From: Clostridiales bacterium
Lineage (GTDB): Bacteria > Bacillota > Clostridia > Oscillospirales > Oscillospiraceae
Assembly: GCA_025757645.1 (NCBI GenBank)
Contig: CP107216.1
Location: forward strand, 1,797,501-1,861,500
Length of the DNA: 64,000 bases
Reading direction: 5' to 3'
A program made the translations under genes and the position numbers. Positions 9,007 to 17,185 of the stretch are shown here, one piece after another (the first letter of the stretch is position 1; each line of letters begins with the position of its first letter). Below the pieces are notes generated by a model, which was not told where the DNA came from, searched no databases, and was given only the letters and a program-made list of their open reading frames with translations.

Positions 9007-9762
9007 TCACATCCCGGTGCGGGCGATCTCCCACATGACGACCGCCGCGGCCACCGCCGCATTGAGCGACTCCGCCCCCGGCTGCATGGGGATGATGATC
9101 TGCCCGTCGCACTGTGCGAGCAGCTGCGCGCTCAGGCCGCGCCCCTCGCTGCCGATCGCCACGGCGGCCGGCGAGAGCGGCACGCACCGCAGATCCTGCG
9201 CCGCATCCGTCAGCGCCGCGCCGTAGAGCTTCAGCCCGCGGGCATGCAGCAGCTGCAGCAGCTCGTCCGTCGTGCACGTCAGCACCGGCTGGCGGAAGAG
9301 CGCGCCCATCGCAGCGCGCACGGTCTTGGGGCTGTAGAGATCGGCGCACGCGCCGGTGAGCACCACGGCATCCATGCCAAGGGCGTTCGCCGTGCGGATG
9401 ACCGTTCCGACGTTGCCGGGATCCTGCACGCCCTCGAGCACGATGACGTGCCGCAGCGGCTGCGGCAGGCGCATCTCCGGGAGGCGCACGGTAAAGACCG
9501 GGCCGGGCGAATGCATGAGCGGCGAGGCATAGGCGACGAGCTCCGCGTCGGCCGTATACTGCGCAGCGCCGTCCGGCAGCGGGAACGCCGCCGCATCGCG
9601 CCAGAGCACGGACGTGACCTCCGCGCCGAACTGCAGCGCCTCGCGCAGCAGCTTTTCACCGTCGCAGACGTACTCCCCCGCGTCCCGGCGCACATCCTTA
9701 TCCCTGGCCAGCGCGCGCAGGTGCAGGATATATTGATTTTTCCGCGACCGAATCTGCTCCAT
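9007..9762 (-). CDS. SpoU/TrmH-family RNA 2'-O-methyltransferase
   Basis: Predicted AdoMet-dependent ribose methyltransferase of rRNA or tRNA. The 251-residue protein has an N-terminal substrate-binding domain (SRKNQYILHLRALA...CDGEKLLREAL, as in 23S rRNA methyltransferases of the YsgA/RlmB group) and a C-terminal SPOUT knot with its three motifs: LEGVQDPGNVGTVIRTANALG, VAIGSEGRGL and PMQPGAESLNAAVAAAV (partly shown). The open frame extends 13 codons upstream. ATG at 9760-9762 is preferred because GGAGAA lies upstream and the domain begins there. The target nucleotide cannot be told from sequence. Confidence 0.9.
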   Translation of the reverse strand: MEQIRSRKNQYILHLRALARDKDVRRDAGEYVCDGEKLLREALQFGAEVTSVLWRDAAAFPLPDGAAQYTADAELVAYASPLMHSPGPVFTVRLPEMRLPQPLRHVIVLEGVQDPGNVGTVIRTANALGMDAVVLTGACADLYSPKTVRAAMGALFRQPVLTCTTDELLQLLHARGLKLYGAALTDAAQDLRCVPLSPAAVAIGSEGRGLSAQLLAQCDGQIIIPMQPGAESLNAAVAAAVVMWEIARTGM

Positions 9763-9812
9763 AAACCTGTTCTCCGCATATTCCATTACAATGTAATTCA
9801 AATATGTTCTTC

Positions 9813-9841
9813 ATCTTATAACATCGCTCCACAATTTTCAA
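9813..9841 (-). promoter_or_regulatory. sigma-A promoter of the RNA methyltransferase-dprA-topA operon
   Basis: TTGAAA (9836-9841) and TAAGAT (9813-9818) are 17 bp apart on the minus strand. The shifted TATAAG, 15 bp from the -35, is an alternative -10. Confidence 0.5.
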
Positions 9842-9851
9842 GTCCCGAGTT

Positions 9852-11192
9852 TCAGGAATTTGCAAAGCGCTGCAAATTTTCCGCCGCATACCCCAGCAGC
9901 GCGGCCCTGTCGTTCGGCAGCGTCTCATCCATGACCGCGTCCAGACACGCCTGCAGCGCCGCGCCGACCGCCCGGCCGCGCAGGCCGAGCGCGAGCAGAT
10001 CATCCCCGTTGACCGCGAGGTCTTTGAGCGAGAAGCAGGCATCCGCCGCGAGCAGCTCGTCGAGCACGCGCTCCGCCTGCCGGTACGTCTCCACCCGGCC
10101 GGCACAGATGGCCGACTGGCCGCAGGTATCGGCAATGTGCAGCTCAAAAAGCTGCCGCACGGTCTCAACGCCGAGCTTGTTCATCAGCCGCCGGATGGGC
10201 TTTGCCTCCGGCGCGATGGGCAGGTCGTGATAGCGGATGAGCTGCATGATGCGCGTGCGCCCGGCCGTGTCAAAGCGCAGGCGCGTGAGAATGCCCTCCG
10301 CCAGCTCGGTGCTCTTGGCCGCGTGGCCGTAAAAATGGCCGACACCATCCGGCCCGAGGGAAAAGCACGGCGGCTTGCCGACATCGTGCAGCAGCGCCGC
10401 CCAGCGCAGCACCGGCTCCGGCGGGATGTGCTCCACGACCGCGGCCGTGTGCAGCCAGGCGTCCCGGTCATGGTGCGGGTTGTGCTGCGCAAAGCCGAAC
10501 ATCGGCCGCAGCTCCGGGATCGGGACGGCCAGCACATCGGAAAATTCCCGCAGCACTGCGTCCACGTTCTGCCCGCAGAGGAGCTTTGTCAGCTCGCTGC
10601 GCACGCGCTCCGCCGCGAGATACTGCAGCAGCGCGCGATTGCGATGGATGGCCGCCGCCGTCTCCGGCGCGATCTGAAAGCCGAGCACGGACGCAAAGCG
10701 CAGCGCGCGCAGGATGCGCAGCCCATCCTCCTGAAAGCGGCGGCCCGGCTCGCCCACGCAGCGCACAACGCCGCGCGCAATGTCCTCCGCCCCGCCGCAG
10801 ACGTCGACCAGCCCCGTGCGCGGATGGTAGGCCAGCGCGTTCATCGTGAAATCGCGGCGCAGCAGATCCTCGCGCAGGCTGCGCGTAAAGCGCACGGCGT
10901 CCGGCCGCCGGTGGTCGGTATAGTCCCCGTCGACGCGGTAGGTCGTGATCTCAAGCGGCAGGCCGTCGAGCAGGACGGTCACGGTGCCGTGCCTGAGCCC
11001 CGTCTCGATGAGCCGCTCGCCGGCAAAGACGCGCTCGACCTGCGCGGGCTCGGCATTGGTCGTGATGTCCCAATCCCCCGCCGCGCAGCCACGCAGCGCG
11101 TCGCGCACAGCCCCGCCGACGACATAGGCCTCCCAGCCCGCCGCCGTGAGACGATCGAGCGCCGTATGCACTTGTGACGGCAGGGTCAGCAT
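9852..11192 (-). CDS. cca: CCA tRNA nucleotidyltransferase
   Basis: Adds or repairs the 3'-CCA end of tRNA. The 446-residue protein has the class II nucleotidyltransferase signature (YVVGGAVRDALRG near residue 25 and the DWDITT metal-binding pair near 40), the RRDFTMNALAY motif, the PolyA_pol RNA-binding region (EDGLRILRALRFASVLGF) and an HD hydrolase domain (about 240-350, including LLHDVGKP and YHDLP). The HD domain suggests extra phosphohydrolase activity, as in gamma-proteobacterial and some clostridial CCA enzymes. AAGGAGG lies 6 nt before ATG. It starts 12 nt after the YhaM-type gene, so both are probably on one message. Confidence 0.94.
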   Translation of the reverse strand: MLTLPSQVHTALDRLTAAGWEAYVVGGAVRDALRGCAAGDWDITTNAEPAQVERVFAGERLIETGLRHGTVTVLLDGLPLEITTYRVDGDYTDHRRPDAVRFTRSLREDLLRRDFTMNALAYHPRTGLVDVCGGAEDIARGVVRCVGEPGRRFQEDGLRILRALRFASVLGFQIAPETAAAIHRNRALLQYLAAERVRSELTKLLCGQNVDAVLREFSDVLAVPIPELRPMFGFAQHNPHHDRDAWLHTAAVVEHIPPEPVLRWAALLHDVGKPPCFSLGPDGVGHFYGHAAKSTELAEGILTRLRFDTAGRTRIMQLIRYHDLPIAPEAKPIRRLMNKLGVETVRQLFELHIADTCGQSAICAGRVETYRQAERVLDELLAADACFSLKDLAVNGDDLLALGLRGRAVGAALQACLDAVMDETLPNDRAALLGYAAENLQRFANS

Positions 11193-11203
11193 GGGCAGCC
11201 TCC

Positions 11204-12157
11204 TTAGTTGTGGTGATAGATCTTCTTTTCCAGCGCAAAAATGCGGGCACTGAAGCTGCCGGCCGGCACGGTCGGCAGCGTTTCCGCATAGATCTCCATG
11301 CGGCTGTCGATGAGGTCAATGTATGACAGCAGCTCCGCCTCCGCGCACATGGGCCGCACGGCCGCGCCGAACTCCGGCTCGCCGTGGTGCGAGAGCAGCA
11401 GGTGCTGCAGCAGCATGGACTTTTCCTCGGGAATGCCAAGCTCGCGCGCGGCGTCCGCGACCTCCTGCGCCCCCATGACCAGATGGCCAAGGAGCTGCCC
11501 GGCCGTGGAGTACTCCGTCACGATGCCGAGATCGGAAAACGCAAACTCCCGCTCCTTGCCGAAATCGTGCAGCAGCGTGCCGGTCAGCAGCAGGCTACGG
11601 TCAATGACCTCCGGATACAGGCCCGCGAGAAAATCCGCCGTGCGCAGCATGTTGTAAGTATGCATCAAAAGGCCGGACAGGAAACTGTGGTGCACGCTCT
11701 TCCCGGCCGGAATGCGCCGGAATGCATCGAGGTGCCGCGCCAGCATCGTCTCGGCCACGCTGCGGTAATCCGCGTCCGTGATCGAGGCGACCAGCCGCTG
11801 CACGTCCGCCAGCGCGGCGTCCGCGTCGATGGGCGCCGTCGGCACGAGCAGCGCCGTGTCATAATCGTCCGCCGCTTCGGCCATACGGATGCGGTGGACG
11901 CTGATCTGCAGCGCACCGCGGTATTCCGAGACGCTGCCGCGGATCTTTACGACGCGGCCGGTATCGTCCGGGCGCGCGCCGATCGGGCCGCTGTAGTTCC
12001 AGATCTTGATCTCCACGCTGCCCGTGCGGTCGCAGATCGTACCGCTGAGAAACGGTTTGCCGTTGTTCGTCGTCTTGAGCGCCGCCGCGCGCAGAATATA
12101 AAAGCCCTCGACATCCATGCCGGGGAGCATATCCGCAATGGGTTTATTGAATTCCAT
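11204..12157 (-). CDS. yhaM: 3'-5' exoribonuclease YhaM-type (OB-fold plus HD domain)
   Basis: Predicted Mn-dependent 3'-5' exoribonuclease of mRNA turnover. The 317-residue protein has an N-terminal OB-fold (about 10-95; KPFLSGTICDRTGSVEIKIW) followed by an HD domain (about 150-300; SGLLMHTYNML, LLTGTLLHDFGK, LLSHHGEPEFG). Both the order and the length match YhaM/CBF1. AAAGGCGGAG precedes the ATG. It is the first gene of the pair with cca. Upstream, 12158-12250 is about 90 bp with a TTGACA but no well-spaced -10, so the promoter is unclear. Confidence 0.92.
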   Translation of the reverse strand: MEFNKPIADMLPGMDVEGFYILRAAALKTTNNGKPFLSGTICDRTGSVEIKIWNYSGPIGARPDDTGRVVKIRGSVSEYRGALQISVHRIRMAEAADDYDTALLVPTAPIDADAALADVQRLVASITDADYRSVAETMLARHLDAFRRIPAGKSVHHSFLSGLLMHTYNMLRTADFLAGLYPEVIDRSLLLTGTLLHDFGKEREFAFSDLGIVTEYSTAGQLLGHLVMGAQEVADAARELGIPEEKSMLLQHLLLSHHGEPEFGAAVRPMCAEAELLSYIDLIDSRMEIYAETLPTVPAGSFSARIFALEKKIYHHN

Positions 12158-12250
12158 GGCTCCGCCTTTCCGCCCGCAGAGCGGGTCGTTCGTTCTATAG
12201 GATAACTATACATTGCCGTGATTTTGCCCGTCTGTCAAGCCTTTTCCCGC

Positions 12251-12291
12251 AAAAATCCGCCCCGCCGCCGATGGCTCGGCCTGCGGGACGG
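12251..12291 (-). terminator. terminator of the sdaAB-sdaAA operon
   Basis: A long GC stem (CCGTCCCGC pairing with GCGGGGCGG on the minus strand, with a small inner hairpin) is followed by ATTTTT, just after the sdaAA stop. Confidence 0.7.
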
Positions 12292-12297
12292 AGGCAT

Positions 12298-13176
12298 TCA
12301 GTGTTCGGCGCGGGCGATCCGCTCGGCCGCCTGCCGGCCAGTCGGCGTAGCGGCAAGGCCGCCGAGGCCGGTCTCGCGCAGGCTGGCCGGGAGCGCATCA
12401 CCGACCTCGCCCATGGCATCGATGACCTCATCGACCGGGATGCGGCTCGTGATGCCGGCGACGGCCATATTCGCCGCGCTCACGGCATTGACCGCACCGA
12501 TGACATTGCGCTTGACACACGGTACCTCGACCAGGCCCGCGACCGGGTCACACACCAGGCCGAGCAGATTGCCGAGCGCGATGGCGTACGCATCCGCGCA
12601 CTGCTGCGCCGTGCCACCGAGGATGTGCGTCAGCGCGGCCGCCGCCATGGCGCTGGCCGTGCCGATCTCCGCCTGGCAGCCGCCCTCCGCGCCGGCCACG
12701 CTCGCGCGCAGCGCCGTGACCTGGCCGAACCCGGCCGCGATATACAGCGCCTGCAGGATCGTCTCCTCCGGCACGTCCCGCTCCTCTGCCAACGGGATCA
12801 GCACCGCCGGCAGCACGCCGCAGCTGCCCGCCGTGGGCGCGGCGACGATGCGCTTCATGCACGCATTGCACTCGGCCACCTTGAGCGCCTGCTCCGTCAC
12901 GCGCTGAAAATACGTCCCGCCGAGGAGGCGGCCGGCCTCCGCCGCCGCGCGGAATCTGGCCGCGTCGCCGCCGATGAGCCCGCTGTTGGAGCGGTCGGAT
13001 GCGCAGTACTGCCGGCTCGACTGCTGCATCGCCGTCCAGAGCGCCGCGATCTGGCGGTAGGACGCCGCAGCGTCATAGCCGTTTTCCTGACAGTCCGCAT
13101 CACGGATGACGGCATAGAGCGGCTGCCCGCTCTCCTGTGCAGCCGAAAGCATGGATGCAATGCTCGAAAAGCTCAT
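12298..13176 (-). CDS. sdaAA: L-serine dehydratase, iron-sulfur-dependent, alpha subunit
   Basis: Catalytic subunit converting L-serine to pyruvate and ammonia with a [4Fe-4S] cluster. The 292-residue protein has the family motifs SDRSNSGLIGG, the cysteine region AAPTAGSCGVLPAV, ALGNLLGLVCDPVAGLVEVPC, and ITSRIPVDEVIDAM near the end. These cysteines are the likely cluster ligands. Length is normal for the split Firmicute enzyme. It overlaps the sdaAB stop by four bases (ATGA), so the two subunits are coupled. Confidence 0.96.
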   Translation of the reverse strand: MSFSSIASMLSAAQESGQPLYAVIRDADCQENGYDAAASYRQIAALWTAMQQSSRQYCASDRSNSGLIGGDAARFRAAAEAGRLLGGTYFQRVTEQALKVAECNACMKRIVAAPTAGSCGVLPAVLIPLAEERDVPEETILQALYIAAGFGQVTALRASVAGAEGGCQAEIGTASAMAAAALTHILGGTAQQCADAYAIALGNLLGLVCDPVAGLVEVPCVKRNVIGAVNAVSAANMAVAGITSRIPVDEVIDAMGEVGDALPASLRETGLGGLAATPTGRQAAERIARAEH

Positions 13177-13841
13177 ACCGGTTCCTCCTGATTAAAGATC
13201 GTGATCTTCTGAATGCCCTCGATGTGCGACAGCCACTGCTCGATATCCTTCGGGATCGGCTGGTCACACTCGAGGATCATGACCGCGTAGCCGCCCTGCT
13301 CGCTGCGGTAGAGCTGCATGGTGGCGATGTTGACGTGCCGCTGCATGAGCGCCGCCGTCACGGCAGCGACATGGCCGGGCGTGTCCTGATTGTGGACAAT
13401 GAGCGTGTTGTGCTCACCGGAAAAGTTCGTCTCGATACCGTCGATGGAGCAGATGCGGATGCGCCCGCCGCCGATGCTCTCGGCCACGATGTCCAGCGTG
13501 CGGCCCTTGGCGCCCGTGAGCTGCAGGCGCGCGGTGTTCGGGTGCGCGTTGCGCAGCTGCACGTTCCGGAACGAGAACGTCAGCCCCTGCTCCGCCGCGA
13601 CGGCAAAGCTGCCCGGAATGCGCAGATCGTCCGGCTGCATACCGAGCAGGCCCGCGATCAGCGCGCAGTCCGTGCCGTGGCCATGACCGGTCAGGGCGAA
13701 GCTGCCGTGCAGCGAAATGTCCGCGTGCACCGGCCGGTCGCCGAGCAGTTTGCGGGCCGTCAGGCCGATGCGCACAGCCCCGGCCGTGTGGCTGCTGGAC
13801 GGGCCGACCATGACCGGCCCGAGAATATCAAATAAACGCAT
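13173..13841 (-). CDS. sdaAB: L-serine dehydratase, iron-sulfur-dependent, beta subunit
   Basis: Second subunit of the serine dehydratase. The 222-residue protein has the N-terminal domain MRLFDILGPVMVGPSSSHTAGA and a C-terminal ACT domain (about 145-215; HNQDTPGHVAAVTAALMQ) that may bind serine as a regulator. The frame stays open 43 codons upstream, but ATG at 13839-13841 has AAGGAGG 7 nt before it and starts at the conserved N-terminus. It is first in the operon, behind a strong promoter. Confidence 0.96.
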   Translation of the reverse strand: MRLFDILGPVMVGPSSSHTAGAVRIGLTARKLLGDRPVHADISLHGSFALTGHGHGTDCALIAGLLGMQPDDLRIPGSFAVAAEQGLTFSFRNVQLRNAHPNTARLQLTGAKGRTLDIVAESIGGGRIRICSIDGIETNFSGEHNTLIVHNQDTPGHVAAVTAALMQRHVNIATMQLYRSEQGGYAVMILECDQPIPKDIEQWLSHIEGIQKITIFNQEEPV

Positions 13842-13890
13842 GGCGCGCCTCCTTGGGTATGCAAATCTTTTGCAAAATGAAATATGCGGT

Positions 13891-13919
13891 ATTATACGCG
13901 CTCGGCGCGCAAAATGCAA
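13891..13919 (-). promoter_or_regulatory. sigma-A promoter of sdaAB-sdaAA
   Basis: TTGCAT (13914-13919) and a consensus TATAAT (13891-13896) are exactly 17 bp apart on the minus strand. Confidence 0.75.
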
Positions 13920-13952
13920 TGCCGATTCTCCGCCGGTGCGAAAATTCGGCGC

Positions 13953-13982
13953 AAAAATGCCGGCCGCCAACCGGCAGCCGGC
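13953..13982 (-). terminator. terminator of the cysteine desulfidase-like gene
   Basis: A 10-bp GC stem with one mismatch (GCCGGCTGCC / GGCGGCCGGC) and ATTTTT on the minus strand, immediately after the stop codon at 13996. Confidence 0.7.
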
Positions 13983-13995
13983 AATATTCGGCGGA

Positions 13996-15270
13996 TCAGT
14001 GCTCCTGGATCATCATGCGGATGATCGTGCGGTCGGTCTCGCGCATGCCCTCGCTCGCAAGTGTGCCGATGTTGCGGATCGTGTTCTCCACGCCCTTGAC
14101 GACGATGCCGTCGCCGCCGTAGAACTGGCTCTCGTGCATCTGCATCTGCATACCCAGCAGACCCGCCTCGACTGCCGAGGCGATCTTGGCCGCGCAGCTC
14201 GCCTTCGCGCCGTCGCAGATCATGCCGGAGTCGATAGCGATGGCGTTGACGATGGTGTGCGCGATCTCACGGAACTGCCCGCCATACAGATACGTCACGC
14301 CCGCGGCCGCGCCGCAGCCGGCCGCCGTAGCGCCGCAGTAGGCGGACAGGCTGCCGATGCCGGTTTTCAGATGGATGGTGACGAGGTTCGACACCACGAG
14401 CGCGCGGTAGAGCATCTGCTGCGTGACGCCCAGCTCCTTGGCATAGACAATGACCGGCAGTGACGCTGTCAGCCCCTGGTTGCCGCTGCCGGAGTTGATG
14501 ACCACCGGCAGGTCGCAGCCGTTCATGCGTGCATCCGACCCGGCCGCGGCGTAGGCCTTGGCGCGGTTGTGGATGCTCATACCGTAAGACTGCAGCAGAA
14601 TACGGCCGATGTTCGCGCCGTAATCCCCGCGCAGGCCCTCCTCGGCGATGGCCCAGTTATAGTCGATCTGCCGCTGGAGCGTCTCCTGCACGTCGGCAAT
14701 GTCCACCTCGTTTGCAAAGGCGATGATGTGCTCGACCGTCAGCAGACTGCGGTCAGTGGCGTGCTGGCTGCCGGACTCCTGATAGTCCTTGTGAAACTGC
14801 ACGACGCCGTTTTTCTCGATACGGATCACGTTCGTGTGATAGCCCGCGATCTCGACGGACGCGCTGTCCGCCCCCGCCGTGACGCGCACCTGAATGTCGA
14901 ACACGTAGTCCTTGTCCGCGCGCCGGACGGTAAAGGCAGCCTGCTGCAGATAGGCGCCCACCGCATCCACCTGCTCCGGCGTGAGGCTCGCAAGTACCTG
15001 CAGCTGCGCGTCGGCATTGCCGGAAACGATACCCGCCGCTGCGGCCGCCGCAATGCCGCGCTGGCCGTTCGTATTCGGCACAATGACGCTCTTGACGTTT
15101 TTGATGATGTTCGCGCTCGCAAGCACCTCGACCGTCTCCGGCAGCGCGCCGAGCGTCCTGCGGGCCAGCGCCGCACAGTAAGCCACGGCGATCGGCTCTG
15201 TACAGCCCATGGCGGGCTGCAGTTCCTCTTTCAGGATCGCAACGTATTCGCGATAGATCCGCTCGTCCAT
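13996..15270 (-). CDS. UPF0597 / L-cysteine desulfidase-like protein (CyuA/CdsB family)
   Basis: Member of the serine dehydratase alpha-like UPF0597 family. Characterised members (archaeal CdsB, enterobacterial CyuA) break cysteine into pyruvate, ammonia and sulfide with an iron-sulfur cluster. The 424-residue protein begins MDERIYREYVAILKEELQPAMGCTEP. Candidate cluster cysteines are in PAMGCTEP, NGCDLPVVINSGSGNQG, the CGATAAGCGAAAG stretch and DGAKASCAAKIA. The ATG at 15268-15270 has GGAGGAGAG upstream; 28 upstream codons of open frame are dropped. Next to serine dehydratase, it suggests a serine/cysteine catabolic locus, but it has its own promoter and terminator. Confidence 0.88.
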   Translation of the reverse strand: MDERIYREYVAILKEELQPAMGCTEPIAVAYCAALARRTLGALPETVEVLASANIIKNVKSVIVPNTNGQRGIAAAAAAGIVSGNADAQLQVLASLTPEQVDAVGAYLQQAAFTVRRADKDYVFDIQVRVTAGADSASVEIAGYHTNVIRIEKNGVVQFHKDYQESGSQHATDRSLLTVEHIIAFANEVDIADVQETLQRQIDYNWAIAEEGLRGDYGANIGRILLQSYGMSIHNRAKAYAAAGSDARMNGCDLPVVINSGSGNQGLTASLPVIVYAKELGVTQQMLYRALVVSNLVTIHLKTGIGSLSAYCGATAAGCGAAAGVTYLYGGQFREIAHTIVNAIAIDSGMICDGAKASCAAKIASAVEAGLLGMQMQMHESQFYGGDGIVVKGVENTIRNIGTLASEGMRETDRTIIRMMIQEH

Positions 15271-15333
15271 GTTTCTCTCCTCCGATTTTTGTTTTTTCTC
15301 CGTTTTTGACCGTAAAATTCCGCTTTTTGTAAT

Positions 15334-15362
15334 AGTATAACGAAACAGCGGCACATTTTCAA
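15334..15362 (-). promoter_or_regulatory. sigma-A promoter of the cysteine desulfidase-like gene
   Basis: TTGAAA (15357-15362) and TATACT (15334-15339), spaced 17 bp, on the minus strand. Confidence 0.65.
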
Positions 15363-15363
15363 C

Positions 15364-15393
15364 AAAAAAGATACCGGCAAAAGCACCGGTATC
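15364..15393 (-). terminator. terminator of the VanZ-like gene
   Basis: An 8-bp stem GATACCGG / CCGGTATC followed by six T on the minus strand, just after the stop at 15404. Confidence 0.75.
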
Positions 15394-15403
15394 TCAAGGC
15401 AGG

Positions 15404-15928
15404 TCAATCTTCACGTTTTTTCCTGCAGGCGTGCACGATCGCCCAGAGCGCATAGCCGAGCACGCCTCCGGTCGTGTTCGTGATGACGTCCGTAATGTCC
15501 GAACTGCGGAATGCGTGCAGCAGCGGCTGCACGACCTCGATGCCGACACTGAGCGCCAGCGTCAGCAGCAGGCAGCGCCAGAAGCTGCACCGCCTGCCGC
15601 GGCAGCTGCGGCACAGCGGCAGCAGCACACCGAACGGGACAAACAGGGCGATGTTCAGCACGATCTGCCGAACATAATCGCCATGGCGGAGAATGACATC
15701 CTCAAACGGCGCCATGTGCATGGGGATATACGGATGGTCAAAGCAGAACGGCAGCGCCGCCAACACCGGCATGAGCGTGAAGCGCGCAATGCTGGCGAGG
15801 CAGCCATACATGAGCGTATAGACGAGCAGCGGTCTTTTCCCCAGCCGCCGCCACTTCGGCAGCAGCCAGATGCCGTAAACGGCCGCAAGCACTGCCAGGT
15901 CGATGAGTATTTTTGCGTTTCGGCTCAT
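15404..15928 (-). CDS. VanZ-like membrane protein
   Basis: Integral membrane protein of the VanZ-like family. VanZ of enterococci gives low-level teicoplanin resistance, but most chromosomal homologues have no known role. The 174-residue protein shows four or five hydrophobic segments, the conserved FEDVILRHGDYVRQIVLNIALFVPFGVLLPL region, and IEVVQPLLHAFRSSDITDVITNTTGGVLGY (each given in part), the usual VanZ core. ATG at 15926-15928 has AAGGAGG upstream. It begins 38 nt after the flavodoxin gene and may be co-transcribed with it. Confidence 0.85.
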   Translation of the reverse strand: MSRNAKILIDLAVLAAVYGIWLLPKWRRLGKRPLLVYTLMYGCLASIARFTLMPVLAALPFCFDHPYIPMHMAPFEDVILRHGDYVRQIVLNIALFVPFGVLLPLCRSCRGRRCSFWRCLLLTLALSVGIEVVQPLLHAFRSSDITDVITNTTGGVLGYALWAIVHACRKKRED

Positions 15929-15966
15929 GTACGGCCTCCTTCTCTCTGCTGCCCGGAGCGCACACG

Positions 15967-16473
15967 TTACCCGCGCAGCCACTGCTCCAGTTTCGGTTTT
16001 GCGCTGTCCACCGCGCTGCCGCGCAGCGACAGGCCGCGCGCGACCCGCGCGCCCTTCGCCGCCCGCTGGATGTCCTGCTCCGTGTTCGACAGGCCGCTGC
16101 CCTCATTCGTGCAGAACGGATGGATGGTTTTCCCCTGCCAGTCATAGTGCTCAAGAAAGGTGTAGACCGCCATCGGCATGGTACCGCAGTAGTTCGGATA
16201 GCCGAGGTAGATTTCTTCATAGTCGTCCAGACGCTCCGGCAGCGCCGTCAGTTCCGGACGGGCATTGGCGCGCAGGTCGCGCCGCGCCTCGGCGACGCAG
16301 GTGTCATAGTCGTCCGAATACGGCACCTTCTGCTCGATGTGGAACAGCTCCGCACCGGTGAGTTCGGCGAGCAGCCGCGCCGCCTTCTCCGTGTTGCCGA
16401 CGGCGATGGCGCGGTGCGTCCCGGAAAAATAGTTCTCTCCCGCGCGGGAGTAATAGGCAATGAGTTTTTTCAT
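15967..16473 (-). CDS. Flavodoxin-like protein
   Basis: Predicted FMN-binding electron carrier or quinone-reductase-like flavoprotein of the cytosol. The 168-residue protein starts MKKLIAYYSRAGENYF, then VGNTEKAARLLAELTG (the first beta-strand and phosphate-loop region of flavodoxins), and has YEEIYLGYPNYCGTMPMAV and PFCTNEGSGLSNTEQDI for the isoalloxazine-binding loops. ATG at 16471-16473 has CGGAGGA upstream; the longer open frame is discarded. The redox partner cannot be inferred. Confidence 0.88.
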   Translation of the reverse strand: MKKLIAYYSRAGENYFSGTHRAIAVGNTEKAARLLAELTGAELFHIEQKVPYSDDYDTCVAEARRDLRANARPELTALPERLDDYEEIYLGYPNYCGTMPMAVYTFLEHYDWQGKTIHPFCTNEGSGLSNTEQDIQRAAKGARVARGLSLRGSAVDSAKPKLEQWLRG

Positions 16474-16514
16474 AAGGATTCCTCCGTTTTCTGCCCTAAA
16501 AGGATATGTGTACC

Positions 16515-17006
16515 TCACGGATGCGCATACACATCCGCGTAATCGTATAAGGTCTCGCGGGCGCAGCGATCCGCCTGCCGCTCCAGTCTGGACTCGTCCG
16601 CAGTCTGATACCCCACGGGATCGCGCACCCATTGAAAATAATGCGTCAGCTCGTGCGCGAGCGAGCGCAGGATCGATGCCAGCGCACTGTCCTGTCCCCA
16701 CGCTGCAAGCATCTGCGGGTAATCTCCGACAGCAAGGCGGATATACGGCTCCTGTTTCGGATCGCTGGGGCCAAGAAATGTCCCGCAGGCCAGATCGCCA
16801 TCCCGGCACAAAAGCCGCTCGGCCGCCCGCACATAGACCGGCACGCGCACAGTGAACGCGTACTGCGTCTGCAGCCAGCGCACAAACTGCATAAGGGCGC
16901 GCCGCACCTCCGGGTCAACGCCCGGATCGAACCGCAGCCGGATGCCTCCGCGGCGTCTGGGCATCGCTGCGCCCTGCCCGGGCGGGCAGCTCCATGATCT
17001 GCGCAT
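16515..17006 (-). CDS. Small HExxH-type putative metallopeptidase
   Basis: Unnamed protein with a zincin-type active site. The 163-residue protein holds HELTHYFQW near residue 122 (a HExxH zinc motif) followed by a possible third-ligand segment ESRLERQADRCA. This is the arrangement of gluzincin-like or HEXXH-HTH proteases. There is no signal peptide, and the N-terminus is Arg-rich. I prefer the ATG at 17006 because GGAGGG precedes it by about 5 nt; an ATG four codons upstream is possible. It has its own promoter. The substrate is unknown and activity unproven. Confidence 0.65.
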   Translation of the reverse strand: MRRSWSCPPGQGAAMPRRRGGIRLRFDPGVDPEVRRALMQFVRWLQTQYAFTVRVPVYVRAAERLLCRDGDLACGTFLGPSDPKQEPYIRLAVGDYPQMLAAWGQDSALASILRSLAHELTHYFQWVRDPVGYQTADESRLERQADRCARETLYDYADVYAHP

Positions 17007-17069
17007 TGCTCCCTCCATAGCTCGTCAAAGTCTCCGGCAACGCCGGATTGAACCCACATTGCCGCCAAA

Positions 17070-17098
17070 AGCATACCGCAGTTTTCCGCATCCGTCAA
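17070..17098 (-). promoter_or_regulatory. sigma-A promoter of the HExxH protein gene
   Basis: TTGACG (17093-17098) and TATGCT (17070-17075) with 17-bp spacing on the minus strand. Confidence 0.55.
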
Positions 17099-17144
17099 CC
17101 GTCCAACCAGTACGCGAAAAATTGCTGCAATATACCGCAAGAGA

Positions 17145-17177
17145 AACAGAAAAAGCTCCCCCGCCGGGGGAGCTTTT
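17145..17177 (-). terminator. terminator of the uppP-ftsK-mrnC-rqcH operon
   Basis: A perfect 12-bp stem (AAAAGCTCCCCC / GGGGGAGCTTTT, 17151-17177) with a T-rich tail on the minus strand, directly after the rqcH stop. Confidence 0.85.
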
Positions 17178-17185
17178 TTGCTGCC

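Noticed and set aside
12158..12250. Promoter for the YhaM-type gene
   Set aside because: TTGACA is present, but the nearest TATAGT is 22 bp away, too far for a confident call.
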